From NCBI GenBank assembly GCA_964599875.1, contig CAZRHE010000002.1, forward strand, positions 62,001 to 126,000: DNA of 64,000 bases, in the 5' to 3' direction. The stretch's first letter is position 1; each line of letters begins with the position of its first letter. Under the pieces are notes generated by a model that was not told the DNA's origin, did not search any database, and worked only from the letters and a program-made list of their open reading frames with translations. A program made the translations under genes and the position numbers. Origin of the DNA: RGIG4097 sp964599875. Its GTDB lineage: Bacteria; Bacillota; Clostridia; Christensenellales; CAG-917. Positions 16,777-27,149 of this stretch are shown here, piece by piece.

Positions 16777-17772
16777 ATGGAAAATGAAGCAAGAATAAAG
16801 GAATTCAGTCTTGTTATCAACAGAATAAGAGATGAATTGCACAAGGACGTCGTAGGTCAAGACGAAATTATCGACAACGTTATCATCGCAATTATTGCGG
16901 GCGGCAACGTGTTGCTCGAAGGCGTCCCCGGCGTCGGGAAAACCCGTTTGGTGCGTTCGTTAGGGAAAACCCTCGGACTTCCTTTCTCCAGAATTCAGTT
17001 TACTCCCGACCTTATGCCGTCCGACGTGACGGGCACTAACGTCATCGAAAAGGACGACAACGGCAAACTCAATTCCGTGTTCCAAAGAGGTCCTATCTTT
17101 GCAAACCTCGTGCTTGCGGACGAAATCAACCGCGCCACGCCTAAAACGCAGGCGGCAATGCTCGAAGTTATGCAGGAGCATAAGATAACCGTCGCAAAGA
17201 AGACTTATATCCTCGACGAGCCTTTCTTCGTGCTTGCGACCGAAAACCCCATCGAGCAAGACGGCACCTATCCGCTTCCCGAAGCGCAAATGGACCGCTT
17301 TATGCTCAAACTCATCATGAGTTTCCCGTCAACCGACGAACTTAAAGACATCGTCAACATGACGCAAATAACCATGGACGAAAACGCAGACGCAGTCGTA
17401 GACGGCGCAACCGTCCTCGAAATGAGAGAAATCGCAAAACAAATGCCCGTCATCGACGACGTGCTTCACTATGCGGTCAGTTTGGTTGCACATTCTCACC
17501 CCGAATTGGCGTCTACTTCCGAAGTCGCGATGAAGTATCTCAAATACGGTGCGTCGCCGAGAGCCGCGCAAGCACTTATCACCTGCGCGAAAATCAGAGC
17601 GTTGATGAAGGGCAATTACAACGTTTCTTACGAAGATATCGACGCCCTTGCGCACCCCGTGTTAAGACACAGAATCAAAATCAATTACACCGCAATCAAC
17701 GAAAAACTCTCCGTCGACGACGTTATCGACCGCCTCGTCGAAGAGAACAAGAAAATCTGCAAAGTCAAATAA
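16777..17772 (+). CDS. MoxR family AAA+ ATPase
   Basis: A 331-residue AAA+ ATPase of the MoxR group, chaperone-like ATPases that act with vWA-domain proteins to mature or insert metal-dependent or envelope complexes. The Walker A motif is EGVPGVGKTRL, the Walker B motif LVLADEINRATPKTQAAMLEVMQE, sensor 1 lies in VLATENPIEQDGTYPLPEAQ, and the lid domain occupies the C-terminal third. Length is typical. The GGAGAT ribosome site is suitably spaced. It sits in the standard order moxR-DUF58-vWA. The client is unknown, but two lipoprotein genes at the end of this operon are candidates. Confidence 0.95.
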   Translation: MENEARIKEFSLVINRIRDELHKDVVGQDEIIDNVIIAIIAGGNVLLEGVPGVGKTRLVRSLGKTLGLPFSRIQFTPDLMPSDVTGTNVIEKDDNGKLNSVFQRGPIFANLVLADEINRATPKTQAAMLEVMQEHKITVAKKTYILDEPFFVLATENPIEQDGTYPLPEAQMDRFMLKLIMSFPSTDELKDIVNMTQITMDENADAVVDGATVLEMREIAKQMPVIDDVLHYAVSLVAHSHPELASTSEVAMKYLKYGASPRAAQALITCAKIRALMKGNYNVSYEDIDALAHPVLRHRIKINYTAINEKLSVDDVIDRLVEENKKICKVK

Positions 17773-17796
17773 GCAAAATAGTTACGGAAGCGTTTT

Positions 17797-18681
17797 ATGA
17801 GTAAATTAGCGATAACGGACGAGTTCCTCAAAGAAGTTGAATTGTTGGAAATACTCGTCAAAAATAACGTCGCAGGCATGTTCGGCGGCAATCACAAGAG
17901 CAAGACGTTCGGCTCCTCTTGTGAATTTGCCGATTTCAGAGAATACATGCCCGGTGACGACGTTACCAAAATCGACTGGAATGCTTTCGCGCGCTTCGAC
18001 AAACTCTACACGAAACAATATCTCGACGAACGTCGTCTGCACACCGCAATCTATATCGACGCAAGTAGATCTATGGATTTCGGCAAGGCGAAAAAGGCGG
18101 AACAAGCGTTGAGGATAGCCGCCGTCTTGGCGTATCTTTCCATAATCGCAATGGATAAAGTTTCCATTTTCGCAGTCCGCGGAACCGAAATCGAGGACGT
18201 CGTTTTGAATATGTCGGGGAAGGAATCCTATCTCAATTCGATAGGGAAGTTGAATGATATCGTTTTCGACGGCGACAGCAGTTTGAGCGAGGCGATTTTG
18301 CCTACGAAAGTCGGTTACGGCGACGGCGTGTCCGTGATTATTTCGGACTTCCTCACCGACAACGACTACGAAACCGCTATCGACTATATGATTTCCAAAA
18401 AGAGGGACGTGCTTTGCGTGCAGGTTTTGTCCGGCGACGAACTCAATCCCAAAGTCAGAGGGAAAATGCACCTTTTCGACTCCGAGGATTTCAACAAGTA
18501 TTATCGTAGAAATATAAATAGAGATATTATAAATGCATATAAGAAAGCACTCGAATACGTGCAGAACAGAATCAAGGATTTCTGCTCGGCGAGAGGGGCG
18601 GACTATTTGCTCGTTTCGGACGAAGATTCCGTCGGCAAAATCTTCTTTGAAACGCTTACCGATATGGGGGTGCTGAAATGA
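17797..18681 (+). CDS. DUF58 domain protein
   Basis: A 294-residue DUF58 protein, the usual partner of MoxR. The family motif EYMPGDDVTKIDWNAFAR is at about residues 48-65. The following segment TAIYIDASRSMDFG is a vWA-like fold start with a DxSxS MIDAS-type site. It lacks the N-terminal membrane anchor found in many DUF58 proteins and should be cytoplasmic. The ribosome site GGAAG is 7 bases upstream of the ATG. The stop overlaps the next start by 4 bases (ATGA), implying coupled translation. Confidence 0.93.
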   Translation: MSKLAITDEFLKEVELLEILVKNNVAGMFGGNHKSKTFGSSCEFADFREYMPGDDVTKIDWNAFARFDKLYTKQYLDERRLHTAIYIDASRSMDFGKAKKAEQALRIAAVLAYLSIIAMDKVSIFAVRGTEIEDVVLNMSGKESYLNSIGKLNDIVFDGDSSLSEAILPTKVGYGDGVSVIISDFLTDNDYETAIDYMISKKRDVLCVQVLSGDELNPKVRGKMHLFDSEDFNKYYRRNINRDIINAYKKALEYVQNRIKDFCSARGADYLLVSDEDSVGKIFFETLTDMGVLK

Positions 18682-20600
18682 ACTTTACGTATCCTCTCGG
18701 ATTATTGGGATTGATAGGCGTACCTATCCTCGTCATAATCTATATCATCAAGAATAAGTATACCGAACAAACCGTTACTTCCACTTATATCTGGACGTTG
18801 AGCGAGAAGTTTTTGAAACGCAAAAACCCTATCAACAAACTCCAAAAGTGGATAAGTTTGGTTTTGCAAATTTTGGCGGTCGTGTGCGTATCTTTTGCAA
18901 TCGCGCATCCCACTCTCGCACTTGCGGGCAGAGCAAACGATTATTGTTTCGTTTTGGACGGCTCGGGCAGTATGGCGGCGGTCGTTGACGGAGAATCTCG
19001 TTTCGACAGAGCGAAGAAGAATATCGAGAATATCATTCGCGAATCGAAAAACGGAAGCACGTATACGCTTATTTGCGCAAGCGAAACTTCCGCAGTCCTT
19101 TATCACGGCATTACGGACAAAGAGCAAGCGATAAAACTTCTTGCGGACGCAGAGGCGTCGGGTGCACAAGCGGACTTTGACGGCGCACTCGAAAGCGCAC
19201 AGGAATATTTCGACGAAACACCGTCCGCGAAAATCTACTTCATGACGGACGGCGATTATAAGACTTATTCTAACGTCGAAATCGTCAACGTCGCGGCAAA
19301 AGAAACCAATTACGCACTTGTGAGCGCAGAATGTAGTATTCAAAACTCGGATTTGGTCGTTAAAGGCAAAATCGCGGCATACGGCGGAAGCGGAATGCTT
19401 ACCGTGTCCGTCTACGTGGACGACGCGGAAAAACCCGCTGGACAAAAGACCGTTTCCGTGGTCGGAAAGTCGGATAAAGTGAACGTATCTTTGAACGACG
19501 ACGAACTTGCATCTCTCACTTTAAGTAGTGCGACGGGATTCGAAATTAAGTGCGAGTCCGTAGCGGATTATCAATCCGTGAGAGTGGTTGTGGAAAATAA
19601 AGACGCGATTGCGTCTGATAACGAAATCGTCCTTTACAACGTCAAGCACGGCGCGTCGTTCGACACTCTCATCGTGAGCGAACATCCTTTCTTCCTGAAA
19701 TCCATTCTCAACTCTCTCGGACACAGACAAATAGACGTCATGGCGCCCGAAGAATACGATGCGGCGGCGGTTACGGGATTGAGTTACGGACTTTATATCT
19801 TCGACGAGTTCACTCCCGCGGAGTTGCCGTCCAACGGTGCTGTTTGGTTCTTTGCGCCTTCCGCGACGGTAGCAAATTCGGGATTCGCATTCCAAACCGA
19901 AGCCGAAACTTACGAAAAATCCATTGAATACAGCAATTCGTCGAAGTCCGAAGTTAAAAAACTCCTCGAGGGGTTGGACAGAAACGAATCGCTGACCATA
20001 ACGGATTACAACAAATACAGCACCGACTTTTTGACTTTGCTCACTTGCGAGGGAAGTCCGGTCGTGTTCGTGGGTAACAACGGCTACAACAACAGAGAAG
20101 TCGTCTTTGCGTTCAGTCTTAATCGCTCGGACGTACCGTTGACTTACAACTATATCAGACTCGTCAGCAACTTGCTGGGATACACTTTCCCGCAGGTTAT
20201 CGACGAGGCAAACTATTTCTGCGGGGACGTCGTGGATATCAACGTGCTCGCAAACACTCAAAGTATCAAAGTGGTGACTCCGTCCGGGGAAGAAGAATAT
20301 CTTTCCACGGAAGCCGCAACGGCCAAGTACACGCTTGCGGAAGTGGGGTTGTATTCCGTAAAAATCCGCGTCGGCAGCGGCAACAACGTTTCCGAACGCA
20401 CGGTTTATATGTATTCCGAAATGCCGTATTCAGAAAGCGCAACCGTTTCGGAAGCGAATAGTTTTTCTATCGTAGGCACCGCGGTCGCAGGCGGTAGGGA
20501 CGGAATATACGATAATCTACTCGCATTGTTTATTATTCTCGCCGTGATTTTCGTCGCGGATTGGATGGTGTATTGTTATGAGCAGTATCAACTTCGATAA
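18678..20600 (+). CDS. BatA-type membrane vWA protein
   Basis: A 640-residue membrane protein. The N-terminus has the aerotolerance-regulator (BatA) signature: a helix at about residues 4-26, a short charged stretch, and a second helix near 58-78. A vWA domain follows with the MIDAS motif DGSGS and the downstream MTDGD. The long beta-rich segment at about residues 200-600 resembles the Ig-like and glutamine-amidotransferase-like tail of related proteins. A final helix near residue 615-630 (LFIILAVIFVADWMVY) closes the protein, so the bulk lies outside or between membrane anchors. It overlaps both its upstream (4 bases) and downstream (23 bases) neighbours. Confidence 0.9.
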   Translation: MNFTYPLGLLGLIGVPILVIIYIIKNKYTEQTVTSTYIWTLSEKFLKRKNPINKLQKWISLVLQILAVVCVSFAIAHPTLALAGRANDYCFVLDGSGSMAAVVDGESRFDRAKKNIENIIRESKNGSTYTLICASETSAVLYHGITDKEQAIKLLADAEASGAQADFDGALESAQEYFDETPSAKIYFMTDGDYKTYSNVEIVNVAAKETNYALVSAECSIQNSDLVVKGKIAAYGGSGMLTVSVYVDDAEKPAGQKTVSVVGKSDKVNVSLNDDELASLTLSSATGFEIKCESVADYQSVRVVVENKDAIASDNEIVLYNVKHGASFDTLIVSEHPFFLKSILNSLGHRQIDVMAPEEYDAAAVTGLSYGLYIFDEFTPAELPSNGAVWFFAPSATVANSGFAFQTEAETYEKSIEYSNSSKSEVKKLLEGLDRNESLTITDYNKYSTDFLTLLTCEGSPVVFVGNNGYNNREVVFAFSLNRSDVPLTYNYIRLVSNLLGYTFPQVIDEANYFCGDVVDINVLANTQSIKVVTPSGEEEYLSTEAATAKYTLAEVGLYSVKIRVGSGNNVSERTVYMYSEMPYSESATVSEANSFSIVGTAVAGGRDGIYDNLLALFIILAVIFVADWMVYCYEQYQLR

Positions 20601-23277
20601 CGCCTATCTGTTGTTAATCGCGATTCCTATCGCGGTATTGCTCGCAGTACCGTTCTTTTGGGCTGTCAGAAAGGATAACGCCAACGCGCATAATATCGCG
20701 TCCGGCGTCCTTCACGTCCTTATGGCACTCTGCATTGCTTTCGCACTTGCGGGCGCAACCGTCGAAACTACGGTGACCGAAACCGACGTTTACGTGCTTG
20801 CGGACGTATCTTTTTCCGCTGAAAAGAATCTCGATACCATCGACAACTATATCGACGAACTCAAAGTGAATCTTCCCAAAAACTCTAAACTCGGGGTGGT
20901 TTGTTTTGCAAAAGACCAACAACTTCTCGTCCCTCTCGGCAAGTCCGTGAAAAGCGTCAAGGCGGCGGATACCGACCTTTTGGTTGAAAGCGAAACTGAT
21001 ATAGAAGGCGCACTCGACTACGCGACCTCTCTCTTCCGCGACGGCGTTATCAAGAGAATAGTCTTGATGACGGACGGCAAACAAACGCACGTCAAAGACT
21101 CCAACGCGTTGAAACGCGCGGTCGACGCAGTGCGCGCGGAAGGAATTTTCGTGGACGCGGTCTACGTGGACGACAATCTCTCCGCGGATGCGCAGGAAGT
21201 GCAAATGATTTCCGCCGTCGCTACGCAAAATACTTACAACGGCAAAGAGGAAGAAGCGGTCGTTACCGTCCGTAGCACTTACGAAACAAGAGCGACCGTA
21301 TCCCTGTATAGAGGGAATTTGCAGATGAGCAGTCAACCCGTTCGCCTAACAAAAGGCAACAACAACGTCACTTTCGATCTCGATACGAGCGTGAAAGGCA
21401 CTTTCGAATACGAGGTTAGAGTGGACGCGGAAGGTGACGAAAATTCTCTTAATAACAACGCAAAATTCTCGCAAACCGTTTCGGATTCCGTCAACGTGCT
21501 ACTGATAACCGAAAAAGACGAGGACGAGGCTGAATTCAAGGAAAGATATTACGGAAAGGCAAACGTGACCGTATTCGCACCCGACGGGGATATCCCCATG
21601 ACCATCGAGGATTTGTGCGGTTACGACGAAATAATCATAAGCAACGCAGATATGACGAAAGCAGCGAACAGCACGCTTTTCCTTGAAAATTTGAATATCG
21701 TCGTGTCTAAATTCGGCAAGAGCCTCGTGACTTACGGCAACGTTTACACGCAGGACAACGAATCCCTCGTCTCCCTTGCGAATATGCTTCCCGTTAAATT
21801 CGGAAACGCGGACAGAGATTCCAAACTCTATACGATAGTCGTGGACGCGTCGAGAAGTATGGAAACTTATTCGAAGTTCGCAATCGCAAAATCCGCAAGC
21901 AAACAACTAATTTCGAAATTGAGCGAAGGAGATTGGGCTTGCGTGGTCGTGTTCAACGGCAACTACTATACGAAATTCGCACCCGCGGAAATTCACGACG
22001 AACCCGCTACGGGAGAATCCGTTTCCACCCGTCAAAGCGCACTCGACGCAATAGATTCCATAGAGGCGGAGCACGGCACCGTCATCAGTTTCGGTTTGCA
22101 AGAGGCGTATAAACTCATGAAGAATCTTCGTTTCGAGGAAAAACAAATCATGCTAATCAGCGACGGTTTGTCCGTTGATAACCAAGGCAACGGCGACGAA
22201 GAAGAAAAGATAACCCAAGTGTTGAACGATATGAAGAGAAGCCGCATATCCGTGTCCGTTATAGACGTGGGCAGAGGCGGAGATTTTACGAGTTCTCAAT
22301 CCATACACGCAAAAGAACTTCTTAACAATATAGCGAGTATCACGGGCGGCACTTATTCCTTTGCAAACACTCTCGACTCTCTCGACGACGTCGTATTCGG
22401 CGACGGAATCATAGACGACCTCACCGAAGTCGTTATGGACGACGAACCCGCAAACGTCGTAGTGGTGCGTTCGTCGGATTCCGCTTTGAGCGGAGTGAAT
22501 TTCGTGTCCGACGATTATATAACGGGATTCGTAGTCAGCAAAGCAAAGTCGGGCTCGACAACCGTTCTCGAATTGTCTTACGACGACAGAAGCGTTCCGC
22601 TTTACGGCTATTGGACTTACGGAAAGGGCAAAGTGGCGACCTTTGCGGCCTCTTTGAAACATACGAAAGAGTGGAGCAACGCCGTTGCGGATCCGTTCTT
22701 CGAGAATTTGCTCTCGACGAATATTCCCGACGAAAAGGCGAATTATCCTTTCGTTCTCGAAACAATCGAAGAAAACGGATATATCCATATTACGGCGACC
22801 CCCGCGAGAATGTCCAACAGCGCGGTCGTGAAAGTCACTCTCACCACCCCCGGTGAAACCGAAAACGCGGAAAGAATAACCGAACAAAGCAATATGACGT
22901 TTGCAACGTCGTGTTATAAATACAGTTTTGCAACCTACAACGTCGGCAAGTACGAAGTCGTCATCGACTATATCGAGGAAGGACGAGCAAATTATTCGGC
23001 AAATTACTCATACTACGTGACGTATCTGCCCGAATACGACAGTTTCGCATCCTACGACATAGCAACGCTTTACAAGATGATAGGCTCCGAAGGCAAGGTC
23101 ATGGACGTCGACGACGTCATCAGAATAGAAAACGACGAGAGTATGATTGCAAGTTACGAACTTGATTTGTCCCTTATTCTTCTCATCATATGCGTAGTTT
23201 TGTTCGTCGCGGACGTCATCGTGCGCAAGATTAAGTGGGAAGATATACGCAGCCTTTTCGGCAAAGGAAGGAAATGA
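20578..23277 (+). CDS. Large membrane protein with two vWA domains
   Basis: An 899-residue protein with two N-terminal helices (residues about 9-30 and 42-60). A first vWA-like domain follows (DVYVLADVSFSAEK, where the MIDAS is degenerate), then a beta-rich stretch, and a second vWA domain with a better MIDAS (IVVDASRSMETYS, then LISDGLS). The final 200 residues are beta-rich and end in a helix (LILLIICVVLFVADVIV) with a basic tail. The layout is like YegU/BatB-type partners of MoxR. The ATG lies within the preceding gene. The first vWA has Asp-x-Ser-Phe-Ser in place of DxSxS with a Gly, so its metal binding may be altered. Confidence 0.87.
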   Translation: MSSINFDNAYLLLIAIPIAVLLAVPFFWAVRKDNANAHNIASGVLHVLMALCIAFALAGATVETTVTETDVYVLADVSFSAEKNLDTIDNYIDELKVNLPKNSKLGVVCFAKDQQLLVPLGKSVKSVKAADTDLLVESETDIEGALDYATSLFRDGVIKRIVLMTDGKQTHVKDSNALKRAVDAVRAEGIFVDAVYVDDNLSADAQEVQMISAVATQNTYNGKEEEAVVTVRSTYETRATVSLYRGNLQMSSQPVRLTKGNNNVTFDLDTSVKGTFEYEVRVDAEGDENSLNNNAKFSQTVSDSVNVLLITEKDEDEAEFKERYYGKANVTVFAPDGDIPMTIEDLCGYDEIIISNADMTKAANSTLFLENLNIVVSKFGKSLVTYGNVYTQDNESLVSLANMLPVKFGNADRDSKLYTIVVDASRSMETYSKFAIAKSASKQLISKLSEGDWACVVVFNGNYYTKFAPAEIHDEPATGESVSTRQSALDAIDSIEAEHGTVISFGLQEAYKLMKNLRFEEKQIMLISDGLSVDNQGNGDEEEKITQVLNDMKRSRISVSVIDVGRGGDFTSSQSIHAKELLNNIASITGGTYSFANTLDSLDDVVFGDGIIDDLTEVVMDDEPANVVVVRSSDSALSGVNFVSDDYITGFVVSKAKSGSTTVLELSYDDRSVPLYGYWTYGKGKVATFAASLKHTKEWSNAVADPFFENLLSTNIPDEKANYPFVLETIEENGYIHITATPARMSNSAVVKVTLTTPGETENAERITEQSNMTFATSCYKYSFATYNVGKYEVVIDYIEEGRANYSANYSYYVTYLPEYDSFASYDIATLYKMIGSEGKVMDVDDVIRIENDESMIASYELDLSLILLIICVVLFVADVIVRKIKWEDIRSLFGKGRK

Positions 23278-23278
23278 T

Positions 23279-24754
23279 ATGAAAATAGCAAGCGGAAAAC
23301 TGAAAACGATTTTGGTTGCGGTGATTATTTTCGTCCTTGCCGTGACTATGGTTGCGTGCAACTACAATCCCGCGACTAACGACGGAATCCCATCGGGCGG
23401 CGGAAACGATAATAACGGCGGAAACCTTTTGGGCGACGATTCGAGCGGCACGACGAGCGGAAGTTCGGAGGACGTTTTCACCGTGAGATTGAGCGAAAAG
23501 GTGGCGACTGCTTATCTTATCGACATAAAAGTCATCTGGACGGACGTTGAAAGCAGTAGCGGCGCGTATTATTCGGCAAGTTTCGACAAAGACGGCGTCG
23601 CGCGAGTAAGCGGTCTTGACGGAGATTACAAAGTCACGTTGTCCGCAATTCCGAAAGGATACACCTATAACCCCAATGTCTACGTCACGAACAGGGATGA
23701 AAGGGATATAGTCATTCAAATTTTCAAGTTGGGCGAGGTGAGCAATCCCGACGCTACGGGACTCAGCAGTTACGACCGTTTTATCCTTAAATCTACGGGC
23801 GCATACAGAGCGGTTCTCACTGCGGATAACTTCGAAAACGGCTTGTGGTTTACGTACGAGCCTCAGACCGCCGGTGAATATTCCTTGGAAACCTTGATTG
23901 ACGTCACGGCGAACAAACTCTGTCCCATGCTCGACTATCACGGCGGCTCCTTTGCCTTCGTCAATCCGACCGGCACGACGATAGAGGGCGGCGGAGAGGA
24001 AAGCACCTATACGAAGAACGTTCGATGGGAAATGAAGGTCAGCGGAAGTCAATATCCGACGTTCCATTTCCACATTTACGCTACGACGCTGGATAAAAAC
24101 GTGTTCCCGATAAACGTGGACTTCATTCTCGAAAGGGACGGAGAATACACGGATAGCGGAAAATTGCAAACGATAGAGGTCGAGGCGACGCACGATTTCG
24201 ACGCGATTTCGGATATTGCTTTCAGCGATTATAGAGGAAGTTTCACCGCGTATTACGAATTCGACGGCAACAACGGTTTGCTCGACGGCTCCAAAGTCCA
24301 CTATGCGGGCGAAAACGCGAAGAGCGAAGCGGAGAGAAGAGCAAACGACTACTATTACGTCGAACTTGCGGACGGCACGAAAAAGATACTGTACGCAAGG
24401 ATTACGAAGGACACGGGAAATTCGGATACGGGCGTCGAAATCCCGACGACCGACGTCATTACGACGGATAGCGCGAGTTTGTTCTTGGACCCCATGAACG
24501 CACCGAAAACGGTGGAGGGCAAGGACGAAAAGGGGCAAAACAGATATTACAATTACGTAGGATTCATAAAAACCTACGCAGAGTATACGAACGCCGTGGG
24601 CTGTTATCCCGTGACGCAGGAATTGCAACTGTTCTTGCAACGCATAAGCATCACGAAGAGATTGTTTAACGACGGCGGCGGCGTAGCGGAAAGCAAGGGC
24701 ATTATGTCGTCCGAAAGCAATCAATGGCTGTGGGCGTGCGTTGTGTTCGAGTGA
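23279..24754 (+). CDS. Lipoprotein of the MoxR operon (491 aa)
   Basis: A 491-residue lipoprotein with a type II signal peptide: a basic start MKIASGKLK, a hydrophobic core and lipobox TMVAC. Residues about 60-140 form a prealbumin-like or Cna-B-like domain (DKDGVARVSGLDGDYKVTLS, then IPKGYTY). The middle part contains a C-rich patch LCPMLDYHGGSF. The C-terminal 150 residues end SNQWLWACVVFE and resemble in layout the C-terminus of the lipoprotein at 32433-35558. The ribosome site AAAGGAAGG directly follows the vWA gene, and the next gene is 14 bases downstream. Function unknown; an extracytoplasmic client or sensor of the MoxR system is possible. Confidence 0.8.
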   Translation: MKIASGKLKTILVAVIIFVLAVTMVACNYNPATNDGIPSGGGNDNNGGNLLGDDSSGTTSGSSEDVFTVRLSEKVATAYLIDIKVIWTDVESSSGAYYSASFDKDGVARVSGLDGDYKVTLSAIPKGYTYNPNVYVTNRDERDIVIQIFKLGEVSNPDATGLSSYDRFILKSTGAYRAVLTADNFENGLWFTYEPQTAGEYSLETLIDVTANKLCPMLDYHGGSFAFVNPTGTTIEGGGEESTYTKNVRWEMKVSGSQYPTFHFHIYATTLDKNVFPINVDFILERDGEYTDSGKLQTIEVEATHDFDAISDIAFSDYRGSFTAYYEFDGNNGLLDGSKVHYAGENAKSEAERRANDYYYVELADGTKKILYARITKDTGNSDTGVEIPTTDVITTDSASLFLDPMNAPKTVEGKDEKGQNRYYNYVGFIKTYAEYTNAVGCYPVTQELQLFLQRISITKRLFNDGGGVAESKGIMSSESNQWLWACVVFE

Positions 24755-24768
24755 GGAGAGTGATAAGA

Positions 24769-27060
24769 ATGAAGAAAAAACTGAATAGATTATCTATCGT
24801 TATTATGGTTCTTCTCGTCGTGGCGGCGGTTGCGACGCTGCTTACCGCGTGTTCGCACGACCACGAAGTGCTGAAATGGAAAACGATTAAAGAGCCGACC
24901 TGCACGACCGAAGGCGTCGAAAGAGGTGCGTGCGTCGATTGCGGAGAGGTTATAGAACAACCCGTTGCGACGGTTGCGGACAATCACGTGTGGGGAGAAT
25001 GGGAAATCACCGTTGCTCCGTCCTACAACCGTAACGGAAAGGGCGAGGCGCAGAGAGTTTGCAAAGAGAATTCCGAGCATAAACAAACGGTTTCATTGCC
25101 CATATTGTCCTCGAAAGGCACGGGCTACGAAGAATACGAAGTGTTTGAAGAGCCGACCGTCGTATCCGAGGGCAGATTGTCCGCGGTGTACGCAAGCGAA
25201 TACGGCCTTATATCTTTCAACGTGGCGATTCCGAAGAAAGAATTCGACCCCGAATCCGTTGAAGACGCAGTGTATCTCGGCTCGTCCAACAAGGATTTGA
25301 TAAGAAAGGGTAGCGGTTTCGTGGATTCAGGTTTCAATCCCAACGGCGGACACAGTTACGCCGCGTTCAACTACGAATTCGGCGAGGACTACATGCACTC
25401 TTACGACATGGGCGCGAGCAAGGATTTGTGGGTTTCGCGCACGTCCGACGGCGAGATTTTCGCAATAGCGAAATACTATTTGAACGACGGCAAAACCGAT
25501 ATATTGAACGTCACGGCAACCGAATTGGACTTCAACGGCTATCATTATAACGTATCGCGCGCGGATAAAGACTTCTACGGCGCGGAAGGCTTGCTCAAAA
25601 ACGCATACCTCTGGGGCAAGAGAAACGTCAACAAGGACTTCTCCGAGGGCAAAACCACGAGCGAGGTCGAAAATACGCACGGCGAAGTCGTCAATCCTAA
25701 CGGCGAAACTGTGTATTGGTTCAAATTCGGCTATTACAGCGTGCCCCAATACTTCTGCAAAGTGGAATGTAGGTTTATGTTGACGGAAAGCGGCGCAATC
25801 AAATATATCGTCATGTACGTCGATTCGTATTCTCGCAACCCCGGACGCGACGAGGAATTGAAAAAAGGCGACCAATTTGCGCTCGATATCGACCCCGAAA
25901 CCAACAATTCGATAGCGCATTTGCTCGAAGGTTGCGGCAAACCCGTATATAACGAAGTCGTGGAATACACGCAAGAGTTGAAAGCGGATTATCCCGACGA
26001 GCCCGTGCACGAATATACCGAAGACGCGTTCAAAGTGACGAATTTCAACGTGACTTATTTGAACGACGAAGGTAAATTCGTCGTCGTGTCCGACGAGCAA
26101 GACGAAAACGCCTTGACTTTCCCCACGGGTGGCGGAGATAAGAGTATATTGCTCACCTTGGGGGATATATATCCCGACACGTCGAATTTCGACTACGACC
26201 CGATAACGATTTATAGAGTGCTCGACAACGGATTGAGAGTCAAACTCGGCTCGTCGCCTACGTCGTCGAATCCCGTATTCATCGCACCGGTCGACGAGGA
26301 TTTCAGAGCGAATACGTATACTCTACGATCCTATCTTGCAGGATATATCCGCCTCGTATTCGTGACGGAAAGCGGTCTTGAAAGATACGTGACGCTTTAC
26401 GCGACGTATTCCAAGCCTACGAGATTGTACCCTGCGACTTACGATTATTCCGACGCGGGTTACGTGTGGCGCGAGAGTAGCGAAAAGGAAATGACTGCAA
26501 CCATATACGCAGGTCAGTCCCTCACGATGAAGGCTTTCATCGCAAAGGATAAGGTTTTGTACGTGGACGGCACTTATACTGCGACTATCGAAAGCGGCCC
26601 CGACGGCGCAACCCTCAAAACGATTGAAGACTCCGACAACGTGAAATTCGTCGCGGACACCCCCGGTGAATACGTCGTGAAATTCACGTCCGTATTGAAT
26701 GAAAAGGTGGCGGCACAAGTCAAAGTCACCGTCAATCCCGCCCCCGATATCAACGAGTTGATGACGGGGGAATACAACGCAACCCTCAAAAAATGCGTGG
26801 CAACAGTGTCGTTTGCGCCCGCGGACGCGGACGGCAAGATACTTGCAACAGTCACGACGAATAAAGGCACCGAAATCATCAGCGTCTACTATGACGAGCA
26901 ATATAAGGTGATAATCACCGAGCATGCGGACGGCGCATCCCTTGGCGTCGAAATCGAACTCAACGAGGCGTATAAACTCGTACTCACCAACCCGACCGGA
27001 TTCGGCAGCGGTAGAGAAAGAGCGGTCATGTACGTCGCAGAAACAGAGGAAGAGGCGTAA
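24769..27060 (+). CDS. Lipoprotein with N-terminal CxxC modules (763 aa)
   Basis: A 763-residue lipoprotein with signal peptide MKKKLNRLSIVIMVLLVV and lipobox LLTAC. Just after the lipid Cys comes a His/Cys motif (HDHEVLKWK, CTTEGVERGACVDCGEV) of the kind repeated in many surface proteins of gut Firmicutes. The remainder is beta-rich. Near residues 600-690 there is an Ig-like segment (GEYVVKFTSVLNEKVAAQVKV), and a small beta domain ends the protein. The ATG at 24769 has GGAGAG upstream; earlier in-frame starts overlap the previous gene and lack a ribosome site. It is the last gene of the MoxR operon, followed by a strong terminator. Confidence 0.8.
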   Translation: MKKKLNRLSIVIMVLLVVAAVATLLTACSHDHEVLKWKTIKEPTCTTEGVERGACVDCGEVIEQPVATVADNHVWGEWEITVAPSYNRNGKGEAQRVCKENSEHKQTVSLPILSSKGTGYEEYEVFEEPTVVSEGRLSAVYASEYGLISFNVAIPKKEFDPESVEDAVYLGSSNKDLIRKGSGFVDSGFNPNGGHSYAAFNYEFGEDYMHSYDMGASKDLWVSRTSDGEIFAIAKYYLNDGKTDILNVTATELDFNGYHYNVSRADKDFYGAEGLLKNAYLWGKRNVNKDFSEGKTTSEVENTHGEVVNPNGETVYWFKFGYYSVPQYFCKVECRFMLTESGAIKYIVMYVDSYSRNPGRDEELKKGDQFALDIDPETNNSIAHLLEGCGKPVYNEVVEYTQELKADYPDEPVHEYTEDAFKVTNFNVTYLNDEGKFVVVSDEQDENALTFPTGGGDKSILLTLGDIYPDTSNFDYDPITIYRVLDNGLRVKLGSSPTSSNPVFIAPVDEDFRANTYTLRSYLAGYIRLVFVTESGLERYVTLYATYSKPTRLYPATYDYSDAGYVWRESSEKEMTATIYAGQSLTMKAFIAKDKVLYVDGTYTATIESGPDGATLKTIEDSDNVKFVADTPGEYVVKFTSVLNEKVAAQVKVTVNPAPDINELMTGEYNATLKKCVATVSFAPADADGKILATVTTNKGTEIISVYYDEQYKVIITEHADGASLGVEIELNEAYKLVLTNPTGFGSGRERAVMYVAETEEEA

Positions 27061-27114
27061 CGACGTGAATATAAATAATGATTATATAATATAATAATAA
27101 GACAGTAATGTAAT

Positions 27115-27149
27115 AAAAACGATGCGTGAGAAACCGCGTCGTTTTTTTT
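27115..27149 (+). terminator. Terminator of the MoxR operon
   Basis: AAACGATGCG (27117-27126) pairs with CGCGTCGTTT (27135-27144), one T-G wobble, and the T-run extends to 27149. Confidence 0.88.
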
